DNA from: Henckelia pumila
Taxonomy: Eukaryota; Streptophyta; Magnoliopsida; Lamiales; Gesneriaceae
Assembly: GCF_033568475.1 (NCBI RefSeq)
Contig: NC_133123.1
Location: 99,759,228-99,823,227 of the forward strand
Direction: 5' to 3'
DNA: 64,000 bases
Of the stretch, positions 1 to 10,533 are shown in pieces. The notes under the pieces are model-generated. The model did not search any database, had not been told where the DNA came from, and worked only from the letters and a program-made list of their open reading frames with translations. The translations under genes were made by a program, and so were the position numbers. How positions within the stretch are numbered: position 1 is the stretch's first letter; each line of letters begins with the position of its first letter.

Positions 1-2424
1 ATGCATCGAATCTATTTCCGACTGCATAGCTTCAAGCCATAAATTCGAATCTGCATCAGAAATTGCTTCCTTGAAGTTTCTTGGATCACATCCAATGTCG
101 GGTTCACTTTGATCCCCTTCAAGAAGAAAACCATATCTAATAGGAGGCCTAGAAGTCCTCTCGGATCTTCTAGTAATAGGCGTGTCAATCAATGGTTCCT
201 GAGGTGTAGGATCATTATTTTGTATCTTGGGTTCTTCTCGAATTTCTTCGAGTTCCATCATCTTGCCTTTCTTATCCCATAAGAACTCCTTCTCCAAGAA
301 GGTGGCATTCCTTGAAACAAACACTTTTGTTTCAGTAGGATGATAGAAATAATATCCGATTGAATTCTTCGGATACCCTACAAAATAACATAAGGTGGAT
401 CGACTATCCAACTTATCTCCCACTGTCTGCTTCACGTAAGCAGGACATCCCCAAATCCTCAAGTACGAATACTTAGGAGCTTTGCCATTCCATAACTCAT
501 ATGGTGTTTTGTTCACTGCTTTAGTGTGAACTTTGTTCAACAACAATACCGCCGTTTCAAGAGCATAGCCCCAAAACGAAGGTGGGAGCTCAGTGAAGCT
601 CATCATGGATCGAACCATGTCCAACAAAGTTCGATTGCGACGCTCCGAAACACCATTAAGCTGAGGTGTCATAGGAGGAGTCCACTGAGAGAGAATCACA
701 TTCTCTTTTAGATAGCTCAAAAACTCGGTACTCAAGTATTCTCCACCTCGATCTGATCGAAGTGCTTTAATCCTCTTACCTAGTTTGTTTTCTACTTCAG
801 CCTTGAATTCTTTGAACTTTTCAAATGATTCAGACTTATATTTCATCAAATATAAGTACCCATACCTAGAATAATCATCAGTAAAGGTAATGAAGTAGGT
901 GTGACCAAATTTTGTACCAATACTAAATGGTCCGCAAACATCTGTATGGATCAAATCCAATAGATTTTGACTACGCTCAGGTTTTCCTTTGAAAGGAGAT
1001 TTAGTCATTTTTCCTTTCAGGCAGGACTCACAAGTAGCTAGAGAGTTAATATCAGACATATCAAACATGCCCTCTCCCACTAGCTTGTTCATCCTCCTTG
1101 ATGAAATATGACCTAGCCTAGCATGCCAAAGGTTTGCCGGGTTTTGACTATCGATTTTCCTTTTGTTCGTTGTTATCGGTTTATCAACATAATTTATTGG
1201 AACGTCTTTTAATTTTAAATTATATAGATCGTTTTCAAGTTGTTCATTTTCAATCAAACATTCATTCTTGTAAATATTGCAAATCCCATTCACAAAATTG
1301 CAAGAAAAACCATCTCTATCAAGCATAGAAACAGAAATAATGTTTTTAATCAAGTCTGGAACAAATAAAACATCTCTCAAAAGTAACTTAAAATCGTTCT
1401 GTAAAATTAAATAAACGTCTCCCACAGCTTTGGCTTCAACTCTAGAACCATTTCCGAGCCTCAGCTGGGTCTCACCCATTCTAATCTTGCGACTTCTTGT
1501 CATCACCTGCAAATCATTGCAAATGTGAGATCCACATCCGGTATCCAATACCCAAGAAGTAGTATTAAGTGAAAAATTTATTTCAATATAAAACATACCC
1601 TTCGCTGTTCGCAACTGCTCTAGATATTCCTTGCAGTTACGTTTCCAATGACCGGGTTTCTTGCAGTGATGGCAAACATCCTTGGACGTTTCCATGTTTG
1701 AAGCCTTTGTCTTGTTCTTTTTCTCGGGTCCGGTTTTCTTGGATGGGGCAGAACGTTTCTTACCCTTTGTACTTGGCCCCTTCTTAGCAAAAGAAGAGGA
1801 GCCCACCAAGAGAACCGGTTTATCCTTCTTTAAAGTGGCTTCATAAGTTACAAGCATATTGACCATCTCTTCAAGGGAGGCCTCTATCTTGTTCATATTA
1901 AAATTCACCACAAAACCGTCAAATGATGAAGGAAGAGAGAGAAGTAATAAGTCCACATTGAGTTCATGCTCCAATACCAATTCAAGCATTACCAACTTCT
2001 GAATGAGCCAAATCACGCGTACCCCATGATCACGGACCGAAGTCCCTTCACGCATGCGACACGTCATTAACTCTTTTACAGTAGCGAACCTTTCAGCTCT
2101 CGATTGAGCTCCAAAAAGTTCCTTGAGTTGTACGTGAATGTCAGCAGCATTCACGGTATCCTCAAATCGCCTTTGGAGTTCATCAGACATCGAAGCTTGC
2201 ATATAGCATTTGGCCTTGATATCATGGTCCCACCATTTATCAAGTTTGGCCAACTCTTCCGGACTTATATCAGCTGGTGCTTCCTTCGGAGGAGATTTTT
2301 CCAACACATAGAACATCTTCTCCGAGGTCAAGACAATCTTCAACTTACGGAACCATTCCGTATAGTTTGCGCCAGTCAGTTTATTTTGTTCGAGAATAGA
2401 GAATAGTGGATTGCGCGAATTCAT
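1..2424 (-). CDS. C1 copia Gag-Pol, 5' part (runs off left edge)
   Basis: The Met codon at 2424-2422 begins the same MNSRNPLFSIL gag start seen in C2 and C3. Going down the minus strand there is a Gag region, a CCHC zinc knuckle (CHHCKKPGHWKRNC, near 1690-1630), an aspartic protease motif DTGCGSH (near 1555-1535), a GAG-pre-integrase region (about 1140-1040), an integrase core (about 1010-690), and then the start of reverse transcriptase at the edge. Spacing from the Met codon to 1146 is identical to C2 (1278 nt). The segment 1-1145 is 4 nt longer than in C3, matching the C3 deletion, so no net frameshift is seen. I did not translate every codon; it appears open but continues outside the window. 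It would make the retrotransposon polyprotein. Confidence 0.75.
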   Translation of the reverse strand, partial: MNSRNPLFSILEQNKLTGANYTEWFRKLKIVLTSEKMFYVLEKSPPKEAPADISPEELAKLDKWWDHDIKAKCYMQASMSDELQRRFEDTVNAADIHVQLKELFGAQSRAERFATVKELMTCRMREGTSVRDHGVRVIWLIQKLVMLELVLEHELNVDLLLLSLPSSFDGFVVNFNMNKIEASLEEMVNMLVTYEATLKKDKPVLLVGSSSFAKKGPSTKGKKRSAPSKKTGPEKKNKTKASNMETSKDVCHHCKKPGHWKRNCKEYLEQLRTAKGMFYIEINFSLNTTSWVLDTGCGSHICNDLQVMTRSRKIRMGETQLRLGNGSRVEAKAVGDVYLILQNDFKLLLRDVLFVPDLIKNIISVSMLDRDGFSCNFVNGICNIYKNECLIENEQLENDLYNLKLKDVPINYVDKPITTNKRKIDSQNPANLWHARLGHISSRRMNKLVGEGMFDMSDINSLATCESCLKGKMTKSPFKGKPERSQNLLDLIHTDVCGPFSIGTKFGHTYFITFTDDYSRYGYLYLMKYKSESFEKFKEFKAEVENKLGKRIKALRSDRGGEYLSTEFLSYLKENVILSQWTPPMTPQLNGVSERRNRTLLDMVRSMMSFTELPPSFWGYALETAVLLLNKVHTKAVNKTPYELWNGKAPKYSYLRIWGCPAYVKQTVGDKLDSRSTLCYFVGYPKNSIGYYFYHPTETKVFVSRNATFLEKEFLWDKKGKMMELEEIREEPKIQNNDPTPQEPLIDTPITRRSERTSRPPIRYGFLLEGDQSEPDIGCDPRNFKEAISDADSNLWLEAMQSEIDSMH

Positions 2425-4233
2425 CTTAATGAAATACTGAAAAGAAACAGACAATAATCAGTGATTGTTTAATTAATTTACTAAGACATAAAATAGGCGA
2501 AATTTATTTTATGAATCTCACTCCCACTATTTTAACGATTTCACTACCCTCTAGTGAAAACGAGAAACATTTTCTTTAGTGGGAACATGGAGTCCAATTG
2601 ACAAACTATAGTCCCGAATAATATTAGCCAACCATAATTTTCAAAAGGTAGAGCCCAATTGCTTCCAAAGCAACCTCCATGTTTTTACCTCATGTCCAAT
2701 AAGGGCCCAATAATATGACGCCGTTTATTGTGACATGTCAAGATGACCCATCAATATTAAGTTGTGATGGACGGTCGCCATGTGGATTCCCAATAATATG
2801 AGCCAATCCCATGGGAGTTACATCCAACTTACAACATGTGTCGATCCAATGTACAGCTTTCCGACGAACGGGCCCCCCCAATAATATGAGCCAGACCGTA
2901 TCCGCGGGTAGAATCTCATACATTGATCGTTGATGGAAGGTAGGAACATTTAAACAATATTTAAATTTCCTTTATTTATCTTGATATCAATTTTAAATCA
3001 TATTTAAAATGAGGGATTTTTAATTTTGAAAATTTGTCTCATCATTTAAAATTTGTATGCTTGCGGGATTCATACAATTTAGTCTAAACATGCATACAAC
3101 GATAATATCATATATTATATTTTAGGATGATCGATTCCATTACTAATCGACCCGTGGTTGCCAATCACGAGTCTAAGTCCAATCCTATGTGATATGCAAG
3201 TATGCAATGCAATCCTATTACATTGTGCTTCCAATTTACATTTCTTCAGTCTTTATCATTGCTTGCTGGTCCCACCTCCATCTTCAAAAACTCCCACTAT
3301 TTCTAGTGAATATACAATAAATTACTATGACAAATAAAGGGATACATTGTAGGGGTGGGAACGGGCCATAAAACAGGCCCACTTTTATTACAAATGATAA
3401 AATCAAATTTGGGCCATAAACCAGATCCATTAATAAAACCCAACAATCAATAATAAAGTCAAATGTAAACAACCTAACATACACCTATAATATTGGTCAT
3501 GGCAATCGATCATCCTTATCCAATAATATTTAATTCAAAAATTAATTTATTGGATATCATGCAATGACAATAAATATAAATAGATAAAATCATATTTCAT
3601 ACATAAAATCTTATTTTATATATAAAATCATATTTTATCTAGTTTATCCATAAAATCATATTTTACATATAAAATCCAATTTTATACATAAAATCATATT
3701 TTATTATCAATTGTACCAAAATTAATAATTAAAGATTTGATTTATGGGATTAAATTTATAAATTTCCAAAATTCAAAATTTATCCAAAAATTAATTTTCT
3801 TAAAAATTTTGGGCTCAAACAATTTTGACTCATTGCCTCGTGGACCAACTGAAACAATTTTCAATCGGGCCAAAAACTGGGCCCAAAACCATTTTGGGCT
3901 AGAATTCATAATTCACGAAAAAATTTAATTTTTATTAAAAAAAAAAATTTTGGGCAGCCCGAGACAATCCCGGGCTGCCCGCCCGTCGCTGGGCTGGACT
4001 CGTCCAGCCCAGCCGCTGGGCCGCTCCATGCGGCCCAGCTGCGCGGGCTAGGGCAACGCTTGCCCTAGCTCGCGCAGGGCTGCACGCGGCGCTGCTCGCT
4101 GCCTTCGGGCAGCGGGCAGCCCCGAAAATATTTTTTTTTTCTTTTTTGTTTTATTTTTCTGAAAAATCGAGGCTTTGTACAATCGATAAAATTTTAATCG
4201 TAAAATCCGAGGACAACCTGGCTCTGATACCAC
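2425..4233 (-). other. C1 long untranslated leader with PBS
   Basis: This is about 1.8 kb between the PBS (4220-4232, reading TGGTATCAGAGCC on the minus strand) and the gag start. It holds three unusual blocks: a GC-rich hairpin array at 3952-4114; AT-rich near-tandem units of the type ataaaatcatatttta at about 3580-3705; and four copies of a motif close to CAATAATATGAGCC between 2610 and 2895. The same blocks occur in the same order in the leaders of C2 and C3. No host gene is seen; short ORFs here are incidental. Confidence 0.8.
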
Positions 4234-6081
4234 TGTTGGAACACGGTCGTTCTTCGGATCGAAAAAGAAAGTGATACCCGGTGCAGCGGAAGTTTTAAAT
4301 TTTTATATGGAACGATTCCATATGGGTATCAAATTTCTACGATTAAAATTGATAATATAAAATTTAAACAATATAAATTTTTCCTTAAAATCTCGAAACG
4401 AGATTATGGACACCAACAGATTAAACTGCTCTTGTTGTATATCCCAGGAACTGATGAACGAACAATTCTTCAATCAGGTCCACGAACAAAAGTTTAATCC
4501 CTCTGATAGACTGCACTAGAAAGTCTATCAGAAGTTTCTACGAAGAGATAGAACAGCTATGATCTGCTAATTCAGACTGCAAATTCGAAATTCGCAGACT
4601 GAAAATTCTCTAAGACAGAGAGAGGGGGGCGGCCGAAATTCCTAGACTTGAGGCTAGGGTTTTTGAAAATCTGAGTGTAAGTTGTGTGTAATTTCTGTAC
4701 TGCAATAACTTATTTATAATGTGGGCTGCTAACAGCTTAGGGCCCATTAGTCCTAAGTTCAAGCTTGACAAGCAAAGCCCGCATGTTCAAAAATTAATAT
4801 AAAATTCATCGTGACTCAGATTGATAAACCAATTTCACCAATGTGCACAGAAACCATTTTTGCATCTTTTAAAGTCAAGATAAATTTTCTGAATCCGAAT
4901 TCAGTGGTTTCCAAAAATGTCCATCACTATGTCATTTTAGGAAATCTTACTCCCTCTACTCTTAAATAAGAAGTCCCACTTCTTTATTCACTAAATTTAA
5001 CTCTTTAAATTTAATTATCTCAACGGGGATTAAAAATTCATTACTTGTGTGACCCTCAATGGTTCAGGGATACAGCTAGCCGTGGGCTCACAACTCCTTG
5101 TGACTCGGAACAACAATTTCCAACTTGCCCATCGAATCATGGTAAGAGCGCCTAGCAACATCGCCCCATGATTCCCTAGGTATCACTGATAGTGCCTGCA
5201 AGAACCAATAGATTTTGGTTAGCTTACAGTATGGTCCCTTCATCCATATATCCCGATCGAATCAACAACCATTGGTAAATCGAGAGTCGTTCGAGATTTG
5301 ATAACTATGCAATGCATCTTGAAGATCAAATAGTGACATCGCATGTGCTACTAAAAAACCATTTCTTAAAACACATCATGTACTCTGGCCAGAGATTCGT
5401 CACACTAATATCTCCTCAGATTGCATAGGATATCCACACTCGCAAGTATGTGGTGAATCCTTGATAACAAAGCATCGACTCCTATATATGTCGTAACTGT
5501 ACCCAATCCCGACACCTGATGACCCCAATAGAGTCGGTAAACGAGTCAAAGTACAGTACTAGCATATAGAGTCTCAATGATGTTTCAAGTAGTAAGGACT
5601 AATGGTGTACAACCAAAACCGCGGACTTTATCCACTCGATAAGTGATAACCACTTGGAAAGTTCGGATAGGGTAGTTCGATCATTTATCGTATGAATATC
5701 CATTTGCATGCTTTGAACATCTCTATGTTCCATACCAATGAAACGTGGTACTCGACATCGTAAATGCTAGTCTCAATCTCGAGCGATCCTTATCCTTATT
5801 AACGGACGGCTCAATCGACTAGGAACTGTTTAGAATATACAGTGACTATAAGATGTGTTTCATGATAGCCATCCCCATGTGCCACCACATCTTACATACA
5901 CTATAGTATATTCAAGGTCTTCATCTAAACATCTTATAGTATGTCACAACATAATAATATGATAAAAGATAAAGTAAATGCCATTATAAAAGTGTAAATT
6001 ATATTAAACAAAAGATTATTTATACATAGAGTCATAAAAGCCCTTAGCCACAAGTTGGCTCACCGGGCACCCACTCTTTCA
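4234..6081 (-). repeat. Shared copia LTR (3' LTR of C2, 5' LTR of C1)
   Basis: This 1848-bp LTR reads TGTTGGAA...CTCTTTCA on the plus strand. It closely matches the LTR at 10534-12387 (high-90s percent by eye) and is more diverged from the C3 LTRs. On the C1 side it is followed after one base by the PBS. On the C2 side it is joined directly to pol sequence at 6082, with the usual polypurine tract missing. Confidence 0.9.
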
Positions 6082-8659
6082 ATCTGCTCGTGACACTCAG
6101 AGCAAATGCCACATCCGGTCTGGTAGATATCATCCCATACATGATACTCCCTATGGCTGACGCATATGGTACGTATGTCATTTTCTCTATCTCTTCGTCA
6201 GTCTTGGGACACATAGACTTGGATAGAGAGACTCCATGACACATAGGTAGATGTCCTCTCTTGGACTCATCCATTGAAAACCTTTTCAATATAGTGTCGA
6301 TGTAGGTAGCTTGAGTAAGTCCTATCATTCTCTTAGATCTATCTCTATAGATCTGTATCCCTAGAATATAGGACGCCTCACCCAAATCCTTCATCGAGAA
6401 TCTACCTGATAACCATATCTTTTTTGACTGCAACATCCCTACATCATTCCCAATGAGTAAGATGTCATCAACATAAAGTACTAATAATGTCACAGCATCC
6501 TTAACTACTTTCTTGTACACGCACGGTTCCTCCGAGTTCTTGATGAAACCAAAATCCTTTATTGTTTCATCAAATTTCTGGTTCCAACTTCTTGATGCTT
6601 GTTTGAGACCATAAATTGATCTCTGAAGCTTACATACCTTATGCTTGCTTCCCATGGATGTGAATCCCTCAGGCTGCATCATATAGATATCTTCCTTAAT
6701 GTTTTCATTAAGGAATTCAGTCTTCACATCCATTTGCCATATCTCATAGTCATACCATGCAGCAATGGCAATAAGGATTCTTATGGACTTGAACATTGCG
6801 ACTGGTGAAAAAGTTTCATCATAGTCAACTCCTTGTCTTTGAGTATAACATTTTGCCACCAATCGTGCCTTGTAGGTCAGTACCTTTCCATCAGGCCCAA
6901 GTTTTCTCTTGTAGATCCATTTACACCCTATTGGAACAATTTCATCGGGAGGATCTACTAAAGACCAAACTTGGTTTGTATGCATCGAATCTATTTCCGA
7001 CTGCATAGCTTCAAGCCATAAATTCGAATCCGCATCAGAAATTGCTTCCTTGAAGTTTTTTGGATCACATCCAATGTCGGGTTCACTTTGATCCCCTTCA
7101 AGAAGAAGACCATATCTAATAGGAGGCCTAGAAGTCCTCTCGGATCTTCTAGTAATAGGCGTGTCTTGTGATGATTCTTGAGGTATAGGATCGTTATTTT
7201 GTATCTCAGGTTCTTCTCGAATTTCTTCGAGTTCCATCATCTTGCCTTTCTTATCCAATAAGAACTCCTTCTCCAAGAAGGTGGCATTCCTTGAATAAAA
7301 CACTTTTGTTTGAGTAGGATGATAGAAATAATATCCGATTGAATTCTTCGGATACCCTACAAAATAACATAAGGTGGATCGACTATCGATTTTTCTTTTG
7401 TTCGTTGTTACCGGTTTATCAACATAATTTATTGGAACGTCTTTTAATTTTAAGTTATATAGATCGTTTTCAAGTTTTCCATTTCCAATCAAACATTCAT
7501 TCTTGTAAATATTGCAAATCCCATTCACAAAATTGCAAGAAAAACCATCTCTATAAAGCATAGAAACAGAAATAATGTTTTTAATCAAATCTGGAACAAA
7601 TAAAACATCTTTCAAAAGTAACTTAAAATCGTTCTGCAAAATTAAATAAACGTCTCCCTTAGCTTTGGCTTCAACTCTAGAACCATTTTCGAGCCTCAGC
7701 TGGGTCTCACCCATCCTAAGCTTACGACTTCTTGTCATCACCTGCAAATCATTGCAAATGTGAGATCCACATCCAGTATCCAATACCCAAAAAGTAGTAT
7801 TAAGTGAAACATTTATTTCAATGTAAAACATACCCTTTGCAGTTCGCAACTGCTCGAGATATTCTTTGCAGTTACGTTTCCAATGACCGGGTTTCTTGCA
7901 GTAATGGCAAGTATCATCATCTTTGTTCCCGTTAGAAGCCTTTGTCTTGCCCTTCTTCTTTGGTACTATTTTCTTTGGTGGGGCAGAACGTTTCTTACCC
8001 TTTTCACTTGGACCCTTCTTAGAGTTAGAAGAGGAGCCAACCAAGAGTACCGGTTTATCCTTCTTTAATGTGGCTTCATAAGTTACAAGCATATTGACCA
8101 TCTCTTCAAGGGAGGCCTCTATCTTGTTCATATTGAAATTCACCACAAAACCGTCAAACGATGAAGGAATAGAGAGAAGTAATAAGTCCACATTGAGTTC
8201 ATGCTCCAATACCAATTCAAGCGTTACCAACTTCTGAATGAGCCAAATCACGCGTACCCCATGATCACGGACCGAAGTCCCTTCACGCATGCGACACGTC
8301 ATTAACTCTTTTACAGTAGCGAACCTTTCAGCTCTCGATTGAGCCCCAAAAAGTTCCTTGAGTTGTGCGTGAATGTCAGCAGCATTCACGGTATCCTCAA
8401 ATCGCCTCTGGAATTCATCAGACATCGAAGCTTGCATATAGCATTTGGCCTTGATATCATGGTCCCACCATTTATCAAGTTTGGCCAACTCTTTCGGACT
8501 TATATCAGCTGGTAATTCCTTCGGAGGAGATTTTTCTAACACGTAGAACATCTTCTCCGAGGTCAAGACAATCTTCAACTTACGGAACCATTCCGTATAG
8601 TTTGCGCCAGTCAGTTTGTTTTGTTTGAGAATAGAGAATAGTGGATTGCGCGAATTCAT
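6044..8659 (-). CDS. C2 copia Gag-PR-RT ORF lacking integrase and RNase H
   Basis: An open frame of 871 codons runs from the conserved Met at 8659 (an upstream in-frame Met at 8689 exists but is not conserved in C3). Visible in order are Gag, a CCHC knuckle (CHYCKKPGHWKRNC), protease motif DTGCGSH and a full RT with YVDDILL. The GAG-pre-integrase and integrase domains are absent: frame passes from RKIDSR straight into STLCYFVGYPKNS at 7381-7387. The RNase H end is also gone, and the frame runs into the LTR before stopping at 6044. Both losses lie at short repeats. The ORF could give a Gag-protease-RT protein but not integrate alone. Whether it is expressed cannot be judged. Confidence 0.85.
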   Translation of the reverse strand: MNSRNPLFSILKQNKLTGANYTEWFRKLKIVLTSEKMFYVLEKSPPKELPADISPKELAKLDKWWDHDIKAKCYMQASMSDEFQRRFEDTVNAADIHAQLKELFGAQSRAERFATVKELMTCRMREGTSVRDHGVRVIWLIQKLVTLELVLEHELNVDLLLLSIPSSFDGFVVNFNMNKIEASLEEMVNMLVTYEATLKKDKPVLLVGSSSNSKKGPSEKGKKRSAPPKKIVPKKKGKTKASNGNKDDDTCHYCKKPGHWKRNCKEYLEQLRTAKGMFYIEINVSLNTTFWVLDTGCGSHICNDLQVMTRSRKLRMGETQLRLENGSRVEAKAKGDVYLILQNDFKLLLKDVLFVPDLIKNIISVSMLYRDGFSCNFVNGICNIYKNECLIGNGKLENDLYNLKLKDVPINYVDKPVTTNKRKIDSRSTLCYFVGYPKNSIGYYFYHPTQTKVFYSRNATFLEKEFLLDKKGKMMELEEIREEPEIQNNDPIPQESSQDTPITRRSERTSRPPIRYGLLLEGDQSEPDIGCDPKNFKEAISDADSNLWLEAMQSEIDSMHTNQVWSLVDPPDEIVPIGCKWIYKRKLGPDGKVLTYKARLVAKCYTQRQGVDYDETFSPVAMFKSIRILIAIAAWYDYEIWQMDVKTEFLNENIKEDIYMMQPEGFTSMGSKHKVCKLQRSIYGLKQASRSWNQKFDETIKDFGFIKNSEEPCVYKKVVKDAVTLLVLYVDDILLIGNDVGMLQSKKIWLSGRFSMKDLGEASYILGIQIYRDRSKRMIGLTQATYIDTILKRFSMDESKRGHLPMCHGVSLSKSMCPKTDEEIEKMTYVPYASAIGSIMYGMISTRPDVAFALSVTSRLKEWVPGEPTCG

Positions 8660-10533
8660 CTTAATGAAATACTGAAAAGAAACAGACAATAATCAGTGAT
8701 TGTTTAATTAATTTACTAAGACATAAAATAAGGCGAAATTTATTTTATGAATCTCACTCCCACTATTTTAACGATTTCACTACCCTCTAGTGAAAACGAG
8801 AAACATTTTCTTTAGTGGGAACATGGAGTCCAATTGATAAACTATAGTCCCGAATAATATCAGCCAACCATAATTTTCAAAAGGTAGAGCTCAATTGCTT
8901 CCAAAGCAACCTTCATGTTTTTACCTCATGTCCAATAAGGGCCCAATAATATGACGCCGTTTATTGTGACACGTCAAGATTACCCATCAATATTAAGTTG
9001 TGATGGACGGTCGCCATGTGGATCCCCAATAATATGAGTCAATCCCATGGGAGTTCCATCCAACTTACAACATGTGTCGATCCAATGTACAGCTTTCCGA
9101 TGAACGGGCCCCCCCAATAATATGAGCCGGACCGTATCCGCGGGTAGCATCTCATACATTGATCGTTGATGGAAGGTAGGAACATTTAAACAATATTTAA
9201 ATGCCCTTTTGTTTATCTTGATATCAATTTTAAATCATATTTAAAATGAGGGATTTTAATTTTGAAAATTTGTCTCATTATTTAAAATTTGTATGCTTGC
9301 GGGATTCATACAATTTAGTCTAAACATGCATACAACAATAATATCATATATTATTTTAGGATGATCGATTCCATTACTAATCGACCTGTGGTTGCCAATC
9401 ACGAGTTTAAGTCCAATCCTAGGTAATATGCAAGTATGCAATGCAATCCTATTACATTGTGCTTCCAATTTATATTTCTTCAGTCTTTATCATTGCTTGC
9501 TGGTCCCACCTCCATCTTCAAAATCTCCCACTATTTCTAGTAAATTTACAATAGATTACTATGACAAATAAAGGGATACATTATAGGGGTGGAAACGGGC
9601 CATAAACCAGGCCCACTTTTATTACAAATGATAAAATCAAATTTGGGCCATAAACCAGGCCCATTAATAAAACCCAACAATCAATAATAAAGCCAAATGT
9701 AAACAACCTAACATGCACCTATAATATTGGTCATGGCAATCGATCATCCTTATCCAATAATATTTAATTCAAAAATTAATTTATTGGATATCATGCAATG
9801 ACAATAAATATAAATAGATAAAATCATATTTCATACATAAAATCTTATTTTATATATAAAATCATATTTTATCTAGTTTATCCATAAAATCATATTTTAC
9901 ATATAAAATCCAATTTTATACATAAAATCATATTTTATTATCAATTGTACCAAAATTAATAATTAAAGATTTAATTTATTGTATTAAATTTATAAATTTC
10001 CAAAACTCGAAATTTATCCAAAAATTAATTTTCTTAAAAATTTTGGGCTCAAACAATTTTGACCCATTGCCTCGTGGACCAACTGAAATAATTTTGAATC
10101 GGGCCAAAAACTGGGCACGATAACAATTAATGGGCTGAAATTCAAAATTTCAAAAAATAAAATTTTAATTTTTTCTGGGCTGCCCGGGACGATCCCGGGC
10201 GATTCGCGACAATCGGGCCGGGGGCCCAGCCCTTCGCTGGGCCGCTCGGCGCGGCCCTGCTGCGCGCTGGGCTAGGGCAACGTTTGTCCTAGCCCAGCAC
10301 GCTGGGCTGCTGGGCCGCATCCATGGCCCAGCTGCGCGCAGCGTGCTGTGCGCAGGTACCCTGCGCGCAGACACTCTGCGCGCGGCCGCTGCCCTTTCGG
10401 GCAGCGGGCAGTCCCCCCGGAAAATTAAAAAAAATTTTTTTTTTTTCGTTTTATTTTTCTGAAAAATCGAGGCTTGTACAATTGAACAATATTTTAATCG
10501 TAAAATCCGAGAACAACCTGACTCTGATACCAC
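8660..10533 (-). other. C2 long leader with variant PBS
   Basis: This leader of about 1.87 kb is homologous to the C1 leader. The PBS at 10520-10532 reads TGGTATCAGAGTC on the minus strand, one base different from the C1 and C3 versions. The GC island at about 10176-10420 again consists of short inverted repeats (for example 10182-10189 with 10193-10200, 10266-10280 with 10284-10298, and 10387-10394 with 10399-10406). AT-rich repeat units lie at about 9820-9940. No host gene seen. Confidence 0.8.

Noticed and set aside
3580..3705. Regularly spaced short repeats, CRISPR-like at first glance
   Set aside because: Units are degenerate, AT-rich, without unique spacers, and lie in a plant retrotransposon leader.
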